Assembly: GCA_025232375.1 (NCBI GenBank)
Contig: CP060419.1
Coordinates: 2,045,001 to 2,109,000, forward strand
Direction of reading: 5' to 3'
Source of the DNA: Pseudoxanthomonas sp. NC8
GTDB lineage: Bacteria; Pseudomonadota; Gammaproteobacteria; Xanthomonadales; Xanthomonadaceae
Length of the DNA: 64,000 bases
A program made the translations under genes and the position numbers. Position 1 is the first letter of the stretch, and every line of letters begins with the position of its first letter. Under the pieces are notes generated by a model. That model saw only the letters and a list, made by a program, of their open reading frames with translations, was not told where the DNA came from and made no database searches. Below are positions 39,143-50,035 of the stretch, in pieces.

Positions 39143-42114
39143 TCACCAGTCGATGCCGATCGACAGCTTGAACGTGCGGGTCGGCAGTGCGATCGCGTTA
39201 GGCGTGCCCCACAGCGGGTTCTGCGGCTCGTTCGCCCCGCCCCTCCAGTCCTCGTAGCCGGAATAGTTGGTCCAGTCGAACAGGTTGAGCACGTCGAAGC
39301 GCAGCCGCAGGGCGATGTCGGTACCGGTGTCGAACACCTTCTCCATCGCCACGTCGACCTGCTTGAAGTCGTCGTCAGGCGTATAGCTGTCGAAATGGCA
39401 GTACGCCCAGGCCGACACATTGCAGTTCTGGTAATAGCGCGGCGTGGCGTCCGCCCACACGCCCTTGCCGGAGAACGTCAGCCCCCACGGACCGTCCCAG
39501 ATGCCGGAGGCGACGACCCGGTTCTCCGGCACCTTGCCCGGGAACCAGCCGTAGTCCTCGATGTCCTGCGCGTTGAACGCGCCCGGCCAGCCGTCGATCG
39601 GGCTGTTCTGCTCCGAATCGGTCCAGGTGTAGGCGAAGGTCGCCGCCCAGCCCGAGGCCTGCGTGTACGGCTTCTCGAGCTTGACGTACACCGAGTTGGT
39701 CCTGGTCTCCAGCGCGTTCTGGGTCAGGATCAGGTTGGAGAACGGCGCGAAGCCCTGCCCCCACGGCGGCGGATCGGTAGCGCCGGCCGGCGTCGACGGG
39801 AAGAAGCTGCCATCGGCGCGGCGGTTGCCAAGCAGGAACGCGATGCCCTCGTGGCTGCGCACGTAGGAGTACATCACCTCGGTATGCCAGTCGTGCCCGA
39901 GGACCTCGAAGGCGTTGCGCATGCCCAGGCCGAACTGGTCCGAGTACGGCACCACCAGGTTGTTGTGGTTGACGTACACCTCGCGGCTGCCGCCGGCGAC
40001 GGAGGAGGCGCGCAGGAAATCCGGATCGAGGTAGCGCGGGTCCCAGTTGCGGCAGGTCGCGTCCGTGCCGACCGCGCACGGGTGCATCGGCGTGTTGAAG
40101 TTGTAGACATACGACGCCCAGCTGCCCTTCGACACCTCGTTCTGCAGGTAGTCGAACAGGTTGCGGTCGTAGGAGCGGCCGGCACCGCCGAAGATCACGT
40201 GCCGCTGGTCGGCATCGAGGTCGTAGGAGAAGCCGAAACGCGGCGCCCAGTTGTTGCGGTCCGGGTCGCGGTTGCCACCGGTGCTGATGTAGTCGTTGAT
40301 GTCGACGCCGGAGTTGGGCAGGTTGGTGTTCGAGGCCCGCAGCGCGGTGACCACGTCGGCCGGGGTCACGTAGTCCTCGTAGCTGGGCGTGCTCTCCACG
40401 TCCCAGCGCACGCCCAGGTTCAGGGTGAGGTGCTCGTTGACCTCCCAGTCGTCCTGGATGTAGAGGCCGAACTGGCTGTTGCCCGAGCTGACGGTGCCGT
40501 CGCCGAGCCCGGCCACCGGCGCACCGAACTCGACATGGGTCGGCACGCCCAGGCTTTCGTGGATGTCGTAGTAGAACTGCGGGTTGTACTTGTTCTGCTC
40601 GAGCGTATCCAGGTCCACGCTCTTGTATTTCACGCCCATCTTGAGCGTGTGCCCGGCCCAGCCGCTGAAGGTCAGGTCATCATGGAACGACCAGCCTTCC
40701 TGGCCCTTGTCCCAGTAGTTGTCGCCGCCACCACTGCGGACGATGGTGTCCCACCAGTTGCCGTCGCTGAGGAAGTAGCCCGGCACGAAATTGGCCGGCT
40801 GCGGGCTCCAGAACGCGTCCTCGTAGGTGATGTGCGCGTCGTTGAGCCAGTCCCCCGAGGTCCACTGGTAGCGCAGGTCGACGCGGGTCTCCTCGTTGGT
40901 GTTGAGCGTGGCCGCCGGCGGCAGGCGCTGGCCCTCGACCTGGATGGTCTCGCTTTCGTCGCGGTACTTGGCGGTCAGCTCGAAGTAATGGTTCTCTCCG
41001 ACGAGCCAGTCGATCTTGCCGAAGTACAGGTCTTCCTTGAACGGCGAGGTGTAGGTTCCGGTGCCGTACTGCTCCTGCAGGTCCGGCGGCAGCTGGCTGA
41101 CGTCGTAACCCCGCCCCGGGGCGAAGGTCCTATAGGGCTGCTGAACTCCTTGGCCTCGTAGGCGATGAAGAAGTGCGCGACGTCGCGCACGATCGGCCCG
41201 CCGAAGGAAACGCCGTACTGTTCCTGCTTGCTTTCGGCCTTGGTCGCGCCCGGCTTGCGCTCGAAGTCGGTGGCCGAACGCCAGTCGGTCGTCGTGTAGT
41301 CCCAGAAGAAGCTGCCTGGAACTCGTTGCTGCCGGAGCGGGTGGCGGCCACCACCGCCGCGCTGCTGAGCTGGTCGTACTCGGCCTTGTAGTTCTGGGTG
41401 ATGACCTTGTATTCGCCGATCGCCGACTGCGGGAACGGGTTGCCACGGCTGGTGTCCTGGCCGCTGACGCCACCGGTGGTCACGTAGTTCTTCTGGCCGA
41501 CGCCATCGATGAACACGTTGACGGCGTTGGCGCTCTGCGCACCGGAACGCAGCCGGGTATTTCCGCTGGCATCGGTGATGAACTGGACGCCGGGCACGGT
41601 GTCGGCGAAGGCGAGGAAGTTGCGGCTGTTCTGCGGCAGCGCTTCGATCTGCTTGTTGCTGATGTAGGTCGCCACTTCGGAGGTGCGGGTCTCGACCGCG
41701 GCACCGACCACCTGCACCGCGTCGAGCGTGGTCGCTTCGCCCGCCGTGGCCGTCTCCGCCACTCCGCCGACGCCCAGGTTGAGCGTCGCCGTCTGGCCAA
41801 CCTGCACGGTCAGTTCGCGGCTCGTGGCCGCGGCCTGCGGCCTGCACTTCGATGCGGTACGTCCCGGGCGGCAGGCCGGCGACCGAATACTTGCCATCCG
41901 CGCCGGCCTGCACGGTCCTGCGCAGGCCGGTGGCCGGGTTCACCACGGTGAGCTGCGCATCAGGCGCAGGCGCGGAATCGGCCGTGACCTGCTGGCCGCG
42001 GATGGTGGCGCCGGTACTCTGCGCCATGGCCGGTGCGGCACCCAGTGCCAGGCAGCTGGTAAGGGCCGCGACGAGGATCTTGCGTGCGGGTCTCGCGTTG
42101 CGTGTTCCGTTCAT
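39143..42114 (-). CDS. TonB-dependent receptor, Oar-like with N-terminal carboxypeptidase-regulatory domain (frameshifts)
   Basis: Outer-membrane beta-barrel of about 990 residues. The signal peptide is KILVAALTSCLALGAAPAMA. An Ig-like CarboxypepD_reg domain follows (ATGLRRTVQAGADGKYSVAG, PGTYRIEVQA), then the plug: IEALPQNSRNFLAFADTVPG, ANAVNVFIDGVGQKNYVTTG, AEYDQLSSAAVVAATRSGSN. The barrel runs to LPTRFKL-type strands and ends RTFKLSIGIDW with aromatic final residue, as required for BAM insertion. Breaks near 41840, 41310 and 41130. Located between the LacI gene and the GH144-like gene, it is probably the outer-membrane gate for the glucan. The 44 bp before it (42115-42158) contain no clear operator. 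Confidence 0.88.
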
Positions 42115-42158
42115 TGATCTTCCCTCCCAGGATGGTGCGACGTGGTGATCCGTTCCGG

Positions 42159-43201
42159 TTATTTTCCTTGTCTGCCGGATGTGGCCTGCGGCTTGGCCGG
42201 TCCGCCACTGGAGTGGCGCACGACCAGTTCGGGCACGAGCACGTGGTGCTCCGCCGCTGCCGGTTCGCTGGCGTCGATCTGTGCAAGCAGGCGCCTGAGC
42301 GCGTTGCCACCGAGTTCGGCGATGCTGACCCGCATCGTGGTCAACGACGGGTGAACGAAGCGTGCCAGCGGTATGTCGTCGAACCCGGCCAGGGCGATGT
42401 CGCGCGGTACGTCCACCCCGGCCTGCGCGAACGCATAGAGGCAACCCAGCGCCATCATGTCGTTGGCCGCGAACACCGCATCGGGCCGGTCGCCCGAGGC
42501 GAGGATCGCGCGGCCGGCGTCATGGCCGGAGGATTCATGGAAGTCGCCGGCGAACTCGCTGCCGCGCGCGCCGGCATGTGCGCCGATGGCGTCGCGGAAT
42601 CCGCGCAGGCGTTCGCGTGCGTCATGGTTGAGCGCCGGCCCGCCGATGAAGGCGATGTGGCGATGGCCGAGCGAAAGCAGGTGCCGGGTCATCGCGGCCG
42701 CACCGGCATGGTTGTCGATCTCGAACACCGGTAAGGCCGGTTCGTCCCATGGCGGCTGCTGATCAGCACCACCGGCAGCGGGGGCAGGTTCTCGGCGAGG
42801 AACCCCGGCCGCTCGGCGTAGGGCGACATCACCAGCAGGCCGTCCACGCGGCCTCGCATCGCGCGCAGGGCGGACGCCTGCTCGTCCGGGTCGCCGTGGT
42901 AGCTCGACAGCAGCAGGTGCCGCGACGAGGTCCGCGCGATCGAGTCGATGCCGCGGATCAGTTCGGAGAAGAATTCACCGTGCAGGTCGGGCAGCACCAC
43001 GCCGATGGTCTGGGTGCTGCGGCTGCTGAGGCTGCGCGCGGCCGCATGCGGGCTGTAGCGCAGCCGGTTGGCCACTTCCAGGACCTGCCGGCGCACCGCT
43101 TCGGCGACGTTGCTGTGTCCGTTCAGGGCGCGGGAAACGGTGGCGACCGAGACGTTGGCCTCGCGCGCGACATCGCGGATCGTCACCGCCTGACGTCCCA
43201 T
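42159..43201 (-). CDS. LacI-family transcriptional regulator (one frameshift)
   Basis: N-terminal HTH MGRQAVTIRDVAREANVSVA with TVSRALNGHSNVAEAVRRQV and hinge LRYSPHAAARSLSSRSTQTI, then the periplasmic-binding-like effector domain (GVVLPDLHGEFFSELIRGID, DAVFAANDMMALGCLYAFAQ, ALAGFDDIPLARFVHPSLTT, VPELVVRHSS). The break near 42735 (GGTAAGGCCGG) is again at an expected CCAGG. It most likely represses the receptor, hydrolase and importer genes downstream and is released by a sugar derived from the glucan. An operator lies just upstream of its own start. Confidence 0.9.
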
Positions 43202-43241
43202 CGTTCCCTGCCCTCTGATCCGGCCTCGATAGTGGCGGGCA

Positions 43242-43257
43242 CTGTAAACGTTTTCAG
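43242..43257. promoter_or_regulatory. LacI-type operator
   Basis: CTGTAAACGTTTTCAG is a near-perfect palindrome centred on AACGTT, with 14 of 16 positions symmetrical, matching the consensus of LacI/CcpA-class operators. It lies 41 bp upstream of the lacI-type start, the place for autoregulation. Confidence 0.8.
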
Positions 43258-43357
43258 GGCGTTCTACCAGCCCCTGTGACGAAGACTCAACCCCTTAGGA
43301 ATCAATGGCCTGACGAGTCATTGCAATGCCGCAGCGCAACATGCACCGCGACCGTGG

Positions 43358-43656
43358 TCACGGCAGCACCTTGACGAACGGCCGCGCCTCGATCCGTACG
43401 CAGACCCCGCCTGTCGCATAGGGATCCGCGTCGGCCCAGGCCTGCGCCTGCTCAAGGGAGTCGAAGGCGGCGATCACAAGGCTGCCGCTGTAGCCGGCCT
43501 CGCCCGGATCCTCCGCGTCCACCGCCGGGCAGGGACCGGCCACCAGCAGGCGCCCCTCGTCGCGCAGCGCATGCAGGCGCGCCAGGTGCGCCGGCCGGGC
43601 GGCGGCACGGCGTTTGGGATGTCGCTGCCGAAGACGCTCTCGATCACGTACCACAT
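43358..43656 (-). CDS. YciI family protein (one frameshift)
   Basis: Small ferredoxin-like alpha/beta protein. It starts [16 protein letters not shown] and after a break near 43610 continues [60 protein letters not shown] and [20 protein letters not shown]. The His in ARPAHLARL and the Asp in WADADPY are the conserved YciI residues. The closest recognised group is YciI, of unknown or poorly defined (dehydrochlorinase-like) activity. The full length of about 99 residues is normal. Confidence 0.85.
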
Positions 43657-44028
43657 GCCAAGCCCCCTGATGGTCCGCCGGCATTGTAGGCGCCCATGCC
43701 GGCGTGGCACCGCCGCTGGACAGCCCGCCAGCCAGCGCTTACCCTTGCCACATATGCGGCCGTGACCAGCGGCCCGTCGGCCTCCGAGCCACAGGGGACC
43801 CAGCGCACCGTCCAGGCGCTCGACACCCGGCCACCCGACGACCGATCCGCTGCCCAGCGAAACGCCGCACGCAGACGACCTCCCCGGCTGTCGGCCACCG
43901 CTCTCACGGTGCCGGGCCTGTATTGATGTGCATGTAGCGGCGCCCGTCCCGGCCTTTCCCGGCGACGTCCGCCATCGCAGGCGCGGCACGCCCGTATCCG
44001 GGCGCTGCGGCGCGGCCCATACCGGGCA
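43657..44028. other. Divergent intergenic region, no gene seen
   Basis: 372 bp between yciI (minus) and scpA (plus). Frames on either strand look like unstructured GC-rich readings. It presumably holds both promoters. TTGCCA at about 43745 with CATATG downstream is a weak candidate, but I cannot support a specific site. Confidence 0.4.
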
Positions 44029-44959
44029 ATGGCCTCCGAGCAGATGAGTTCCGAACCCGCGCAAGACGCGACCCCGACAATGCAGCCGCACGTGGCCCCG
44101 CAGCAGCAGGAAATGCCGCTGGCGGTGGTGCATGGGCAGCCGCTGCTGCAGATCCCGCAGGACCTGTACATCCCGCCGGACGCGCTGGAGGTCATCCTCG
44201 ACGCGTTCGAAGGTCCGCTCGACCTGCTGCTGTACCTGATCCGCCGGCAGAACCTGGACATCCTCGACATCCCGGTCGCCGAGATCACCCGGCAGTACGT
44301 CGACTACATCGGCGCGATGCAGGACCTGCGCTTCGAACTGGCCGCCGAGTACCTTGGTCATGGCCGCGATCGCAGCCGAGGTGAAGTCGCGGATGCTGCT
44401 GCCGCGCCCGGTCAGCGAGGACGGCGACGAAGCCGACCCGCGCGCCGAGCTGGTCCGCCGCCTGCAGGAATACGAGCGTTTCAAGCAGGCCGCCGAGGAC
44501 ATCGACGGCCTGCCCCGCCAGGACCGCGACACCACTCCGGTGCAGGCGTTCGTGCCCGACCGGGCGGTGGTGAAGCTGCCGCCGCCGGTGGACCTGCGCG
44601 AGATGCTGCTGGCCCTGCACGACGTGCTCAAGCGCGCCGAGCTGTTCGGCGGCCACCACATCCGCCGCGAGGCACTGAGCGTGCGCCAGCGGATGGGCGA
44701 AGTGCTGCAGCGGCTGGACGACGGCCGCTTCCACCGCTTCGAGTCGCTGTTCACGGCCGAGGAAGGCCGGCTCGGCGTGCTGGTTACCTTCCTCTCGCTG
44801 CTCGAGCTGGCCAAGGAGCAGTTGCTGGACATCGTCCAGGACGCGCCGCTGGCGCCGATCTACGTCAAGTCGCTGGCGATCGGCAACACCAACGAACCGC
44901 TGCAGTTCCACAGCGAGTTCGACGACGGCGACGCCGCCAACGAACCGGCTGCGGGCTGA
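44029..44959 (+). CDS. scpA: Segregation and condensation protein A (one frameshift)
   Basis: Kleisin subunit of the SMC-ScpAB condensin. After an extended N-terminus of about 50 residues it has [20 protein letters not shown] with [20 protein letters not shown], the ScpA signature, then [20 protein letters not shown] and a C-terminal winged helix ([20 protein letters not shown] with [14 protein letters not shown]). The break at 44352-44357 is CCTTGG for CCTGG. ScpB follows after 39 bp. Confidence 0.93.
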
Positions 44960-44998
44960 AGCCCGCCGCCTCCCCTTCAACCAGACCCTGCGGGATCC

Positions 44999-45858
44999 AT
45001 GGACCAGGCGCTGATCAACCGTATCGTCGAAGCCGCGCTGCTGGCGGCCAACCAGCCGCTGCCGCTGGCCCAGCTGCACGCGCTGTTCCCGGAGGACGCG
45101 CCGGCCCCGCCGGGCAGCGTCGAGGCCGCGCTGGAGCAGCTGGCCGCCGCCTGCGCCGACCGTGGCGTGGAGCTGGTGGAGGTCGCCTCCGGCTTCCGCT
45201 ACCAGGTCAAGGCCGACGTGCACGCCTGGGTCGCCCGGCTGTGGACCGAGCGCAAGACCCGCTACACCCGCGCCACCTGGAAACGCTGGCCCTGATCGCC
45301 TACCGCCAGCCGATCACCCGCGGCGAGATCGAGCAGGTCCGCGGCGTGGCGGTGAGCAGCAACATCGTCCAGGCGCTGGAAGAGCGCGAGTGGATCCGCG
45401 TGGTCGGCCACCGCGACGTGCCCGGCAGGCCGGCGCTGTACGGCACGACCAAGGGCTTCCTCGACTACTTCGGCCTCAAGCGCCTGGATGAGCTGCCGCC
45501 ACTGTCCGAGCTGAAGGACATCGGCGAACTGGAGCCGCAGCTGCCGCTGGATCCGGACGCCGCGCCGGCCCAGGCCGGGATCAGCGCCGATGCCGGCATG
45601 GAGACGGACGCCGGCAACGGCTTCGCCGCCAACGATGCGGATACCGGTGGCGATGGCCATCCCGGTGACGACGGCATCGGCCACGACGAAGGCGGCGACC
45701 GCGACGCCGACGGAACACCCGCCGACGCCAGCGACACCGGCGCCGGCCAGACCCACGACACCCCCACCGCGCCCGAGGCCGAACACGCCGACGACGCCCC
45801 CGAAACCGGAACCCAGGCCGAAGGCGAGAACGACGGCCGGAGCAGGACCCATGACTGA
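44999..45858 (+). CDS. scpB: Segregation and condensation protein B with long acidic tail (one frameshift)
   Basis: Two winged-helix domains: [20 protein letters not shown] and [20 protein letters not shown], then [20 protein letters not shown] with [20 protein letters not shown] and [20 protein letters not shown]. The break at 45275 is ACCTGG for ACCCTGG. The last 100 residues are a Asp/Gly/Thr/Ala-rich low-complexity tail not found in most ScpB proteins. It ends with an 8-base overlap into rluB. Confidence 0.92.
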
Positions 45859-47506
45859 TACACCCCGCAAGACCCTCGGCAAGCTGTCGCTCAAGCGCGG
45901 CGAGGAAACCGCCGCCGCGCCCGCCGCGAAGATCGAGGAGCGCCTGCACAAGGTCCAGCCAGGCCGGACTCGGCTCGCGCCGCGCGCTGGAGCAGCGCAT
46001 CGCCGACGGCCTTGGTCAAGGTCAATGGCGAAGTCGCCCAGGTCGGCCAGAGCATCCGCAGCGGCGACCGCGTCGAACTCGACGGCAAGGCCTTCGTCGC
46101 CTCGGCGCTGACCGAGCCGGCGCGCGTGCTGGTCTACAACAAGCCCGAAGGCGAAGTGACCACCCGCGAGGATCCCGAAGGCCGCCCGACCATCTTCGAG
46201 GCCCTGCCGCGCCTGAAGGGCGCGCGCTGGATCGCGATCGGCCGCCTCGACATCAACACCACCGGCCTGCTGCTGCTGACCACCGACGGCGAGATCGCCA
46301 ACGCGATGATGCATCCGTCGCACGAGGTCGAACGCGAATACGTGGTGCGCGTGCGCGCCCCGGAAGGTAAAGGAAACGGTGCCGGACAGCCTCGTCGACC
46401 GCCTCGCCCGGGGCGTGGCGCTGGAGGACGGTCCCGCGAAGTTCGACCAGATCGAACGCATCGGCGGCACCGATTCGCACGACTGGTTCAAGGTCGTGGT
46501 CAAGGAAGGCCGCAACCGCGAAGTGCGCCGCCTGTGGGAATCGCAGGGCTGCCAGGTCAGCCGGCTCAAGCGTACCCGCTACGGCAAGGTCAGCCTGCCG
46601 CGCGAACTGCTGCGCGGCCAGTCGCAGGAACTGCCGATCGAACAGGTCGAGGCGCTGCGCAAGTCGCTGGCGCTGGAAGACAGCGGCGCGTCGACCCTGA
46701 CCCTGCAGCCGGTGATCGGCCAGCGGCGCGCGGCCAAGGCCACCGTCCACGTCGGCCACGAGCGTGGCCCGGTGAGGCCTACGTCAACGGCCACAACACC
46801 GCCGATGAAGGCCGCGAGCTGCGCCGTTTCGACCACGTGCGCGAGGACCGCCGCGGCGGCCGCGGCGGCAAGAAACCGCATGGCGGACTCACCGTGAGCG
46901 GCGAGATGGCGGCCAAGCAGTCGCAGAAGCCGTTCAAGCAGCGCAAGGAAAAGGGCCCCAAGCCGCTGCCGGACGGCAATCCGGCCGCGTTCCGCACCTG
47001 GTACGTGCCTGAAGGCGTGGACACCGGTCCGAGCGGCCATCGCAACGCCGGCCCCGGCGGCAAGCCGCGCTACGGCAAGCCGGGCGGCAAGCCCGGTGGT
47101 GGCGGCCACGGCGGCGGTGGCTATGCCGGCGGTGGTCACGGCGGTGGCGGCTATGGCGGCGGCCACGCCGGTAGCGGTTTCGGCGTAAGGGGGGGGTGCC
47201 GGCAGCGGCCAGCCGCGCAAGCCGCGTCCGTACGGCCATCCGGGCAATGCCCCGCACTTCCCGTCCGACCATGCGACTCCGGGGTCGCACCCGGGACCGT
47301 CCCGCGGTCCGCGTCCGGGTGGCCGCCCGGGCGGTGCGCGCCCCGGCGGCGCCAGCCCGCGTCCGGGCGGTGGTGGCCCGCGTCCGGGTGGTGGCGGTGG
47401 CCCGCGTCCGGGCGGCAATGCACGCCCCGGTGGCGGTGGACGTCCGGGTGGCCGTCCCGGCGGCGCTCCGCGCGGCGGCAACCGCGGTCCGCGCGGACAG
47501 GCCTGA
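45851..47506 (+). CDS. rluB: 23S rRNA pseudouridine synthase RluB with long glycine/arginine-rich tail (frameshifts)
   Basis: Makes pseudouridine 2605 in 23S rRNA. N-terminal S4 domain (KIEERLHKV, then [20 protein letters not shown]), catalytic core [40 protein letters not shown] (catalytic Asp in GRLD), [20 protein letters not shown] and [20 protein letters not shown]. From about residue 280 on it has a tail of some 200 residues built of GGHGGGGY and GGPRPGG units, likely an RNA-binding or disordered extension. Breaks near 45955, 46010, 46370, 46770 and 47190. It ends at TGA 47504 before a strong terminator. Confidence 0.92.
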
Positions 47507-47570
47507 ACCCGGCCGCGCAGGCCGTGCGCAAGCGCGCGGCCTGTGCGACCGACGTGCAGGCCTGAAAAAA

Positions 47571-47601
47571 AAAATGGCGCCGCATCATGCGGCGCCTTTT
47601 T
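47571..47601. terminator. Bidirectional rho-independent terminator
   Basis: GGCGCCGC (47576-47583) pairs with GCGGCGCC (47589-47596) around ATCAT. TTTTT follows on the plus strand, and a run of ten A precedes it, giving T10 on the minus strand. It serves both rluB and the convergent gene at 47623. Confidence 0.92.
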
Positions 47602-47622
47602 CATTCCGGGCCGCGATCGGGG

Positions 47623-48055
47623 TTACTCGATCACGAACTTGCCGAAAGCCACGCCCAGGTCCCAGCCCTGGCCGGTACCGGCCGGGGGCCAGCGACACCT
47701 CGCCCTTGGTCATCACCTCGGCCCTGCTCGACTTGACCGCGCCGGCATGCGCCTCGGCCGCCACGTAGGTGCCCAGCGTTTCACTGATGTTGTGCACACC
47801 GGAGAACTCGCCGGTGCCGTTCTCGATCGTCGACTTGCCGAAGGTGATGCCGCCGCCCTTGGCGCTGATCCTGACCGCGCGGCTGGCGCCGTTGTCGCAG
47901 GTGATCGTGCCGCTGCCCTTGGCGGTCTTGTAGAACGCCGACCAGCCGGAGAGGCTGAAGCGCAGCTTGCAGTCGACATTGCCCGCGGCGTGCGCGGCTG
48001 GCGTGGCGGCCAGGGCAAGCACTGCCACGAGAGTGAAAGACGTGAGGTGTCGCAT
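47623..48055 (-). CDS. Small secreted protein, unknown function (one frameshift)
   Basis: About 143 residues with signal peptide MRHLTSFTLVAVLALAATPA and cleavage after AHA. The mature protein is beta-rich (KLRFSLSGWSAFYKTAKGSG with TITCDNG, VRISAKGGGITFGKSTIENG, TGEFSGVHNISETLGTYVAA). Two cysteines (VDCK and TITCDNG) could bond. It ends GTGQGWDLGVAFGKFVIE after a break near 47690. Similar hypothetical proteins with the GTG-F-GV-I-E-LGSYV pattern occur in proteobacteria, and the C-terminal glycine-rich strands are the conserved part. No function is known. Confidence 0.7.
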
Positions 48056-48138
48056 TGAGGATCTCCGTTCGGATGCGCGGACGAGGTGGGGCCGGGGGCC
48101 GAGCATAAAGCAGGGCGCCGTCGCCGCCCGTGCACGGG

Positions 48139-48614
48139 TCAAGCGCCGTTCCCGGCCACCGCGCCGGGCCCGTGCAGGCGCATGCCCTGGGCGTCGCTGA
48201 CCGCGACCGTGACCGGGACGCCGTGGCGAACGCTCTCGGTGACGATGCAGAAGTCCTCGAACTGGGCCAGCAGCCGCTGCAGTTGCGTGTAGTCGGCGGC
48301 GGCTTCGGCGAGCCGCAGCTCGGCCTGGATGTGGACCACCCGCCAGCGTCCGCCGGCATTGCGGGCAGGGTTGCGGTGGCGTGGGTGGCCAGCGGCCCGG
48401 GACTGTTGTGGAACTTGCGCAGCGCGAACAGCAGGCTGGCGCTGAGGCAGTTGGCGACCGCGGCCACCAGCATGCGCGTGGGATCGGGACCGCCGCCCAG
48501 CCCCAGCGGCGGCGATTCGTCGGTCGACAGTTCCGGGATCGCGGTGTCGTCGAAGGCGACGCGGAACGCATAGCCCGACCCCTGGGGGATCGGCCGCTTA
48601 TGGTGCAGGGTCAC
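48139..48614 (-). CDS. OsmC family protein (one frameshift)
   Basis: OsmC/Ohr proteins are thiol peroxidases or related. Here PLGLGGGPDPTRMLVAAVAN with CLSASLLFALRKFHNSPGPL has the family helix with one Cys, and the end reads LLAQFEDFCIVTESVRHGVP with VTVAVSDAQG, where the second Cys (DFCIVTESV) corresponds to the resolving Cys of OsmC. Both cysteines are present, so peroxidase activity is possible. The break is near 48365 (GGGTTGCGG). It lies downstream of the thioredoxin gene on the same strand. Confidence 0.85.
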
Positions 48615-48656
48615 GTTGACCTATGGCGGGTCTCTTCCATGGCGATCGCTCCGGTA

Positions 48657-49106
48657 TCAGGCCGCGCCGGGCGGCAGGTGCTGGCGGGTCCACTGCACGA
48701 TCGACTGCAACGGCATCGCGCCGGCCTGCCGGGCCAGTTCGCGGCCGTGCAGGAACAGCGCCAGGGTCGGGATGCTGCGGATGCCGAAGCGCGAGGCCAG
48801 CGCCGGCTCGGCCTCGGTGTCGACCTTGGTAAGGCGCAGCTGCGGCTCCAGCAGCGCGGCCGCCTGCGCGTAGGCCGGTGCCATCGTCCGGCATGGCCCG
48901 CACCACGGCGCCCAGAAATCGACCAGCAACGGGAGATCGGAGCGTTGCGCGTGCGCATCGAACGCCGCCACGGTCAACGCGAACGGCGCGGACGGGAACA
49001 ACCGCGAGCGGCAGCGGCCACAGACCGGGTCGTCGGCCAGCCGCTGCACCGGCACGCGGTTGATCGCGTTGCAGTGCGGGCAGGCCAGTTGCAGTGGATC
49101 GGCCAT
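48657..49106 (-). CDS. trxC: Thioredoxin 2 (TrxC type) with zinc-binding N-terminus
   Basis: Intact 149-residue protein. The N-terminal CPHCNAINRVPVQRLADDPV then CGRCRSRLF gives the two CxxC pairs that bind zinc in TrxC. The thioredoxin domain has LVDFWAPWCGPCRTMAPAYA (active site WCGPC), KVDTEAEPALASRFGIRSIP (cis-Pro) and TLALFLHGRELARQAGAMP. Its likely job is disulfide reduction under oxidative stress, in keeping with OsmC next to it. Confidence 0.93.
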   Translation of the reverse strand: MADPLQLACPHCNAINRVPVQRLADDPVCGRCRSRLFPSAPFALTVAAFDAHAQRSDLPLLVDFWAPWCGPCRTMAPAYAQAAALLEPQLRLTKVDTEAEPALASRFGIRSIPTLALFLHGRELARQAGAMPLQSIVQWTRQHLPPGAA

Positions 49107-49202
49107 GTCACGCTCCTCGTGGCGGGACGCCAGCATCGCCCATCCACGCCATGCCGGCATCCCCCATCACGGTAGGCCGGCGCGGGTTGTCCCGCCGCGG
49201 AC

Positions 49203-49999
49203 TCAGCGCAGATCGAACGCGTCGGCGTCCAGCATCGCCGGGAAGCGCTCGCGGTGCGTAGCGAGCGCGGCCGCCGACAGGGTCGTGGTCAGTACCTGCT
49301 CGCGGCCGTGCGCCTCGACCTGCGGCGATCCGAGGAAGTCAATCACCGCGCTGTCGCCGTCGTAGGCCAGTTCGTTGCCGTCCACGCCGACCCGGTTCAC
49401 CGCCGCCACGTAGCACAGGTTCTCGATCGCGCGGGCGCGCAGCAGGGTCTTCCAGGCATAGGCGCGCGGCGCCGGCCAGTTGGCCACGAAGATCTGCAGG
49501 TCGAAGTCCATCGCGCCCGGCCGTTCCACGTCGAAGCGGTTGCGGCAGAACACCGGGAAACGCAGGTCGTAGCAGACCTGCGGATTGATCCGCCAGCCTT
49601 TCCAGTCCACGGTCAGCCGCTCGCGGCCGGCGGCATAGCGCTTGTGTTCGCCGGCGTAGCGGAACAGGTGGCGCTTGTCGTAGTACGCCAGTGCCCCGTC
49701 GGGGTGGCCCACAGCAGGCGATTGAAGACGCCATCGGCCGTGCGCAGCTGCACGCTGCCGGTGACCGCCGCATCCAGCGTGCGCGCCTTGTCCCGGATCC
49801 ACTCGACCGTCGGCCCGTCCATGCCCTCGGCCTTGTCGATGGCGTCGTTGGAAAAGCCGCTGGTAAAGGTTTCCGGCAGCACCACCAGGTCGGTCGTGCC
49901 GGCCAGCGGCGCGAGCAGCGCGCCGTAGTGGTCGCGATTGGCCGCCGGATCGTGCCAGCGGGTGTCGCCCTGGACGAGGGAAATGCGCAGGTCCTGCAT
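49203..49999 (-). CDS. Omega-amidase / YafV-type nitrilase superfamily hydrolase (one frameshift)
   Basis: Starts MQDLRISLVQGDTRWHDPAA. The catalytic triad is visible: Glu in LVVLPETFTSGFSNDAID, Lys in YYDKRHLFRYAGEHKRY, Cys in NPQVCYDLRFPVFCRN. LQIFVANWPAPRAYAWKTLL is typical of YafV/Nit2, which hydrolyses alpha-ketoglutaramate and ketosuccinamate formed by transaminases. The break is near 49705 (GTCGGGGTGG). The methionine aminotransferase gene about 0.4 kb upstream on the same strand makes this pairing meaningful: transamination with glutamine yields the omega-amidase substrate. Confidence 0.9.
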
Positions 50000-50035
50000 G
50001 CGGGGTGCGTCCGTTACTGGAAAACGATGCCTAGG

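Noticed and set aside
38585..41161. 858-codon open frame on the + strand
   Set aside because: It is the antisense of the GH144-like and TonB-receptor genes, in which GC-rich codon use suppresses stops. Its translation is Val/Arg/His-rich with no domain.
43696..43926. 76-codon frame in the yciI-scpA gap
   Set aside because: Composition is Arg/Thr/Pro-rich as in random GC-rich sequence. No signal or family supports it.
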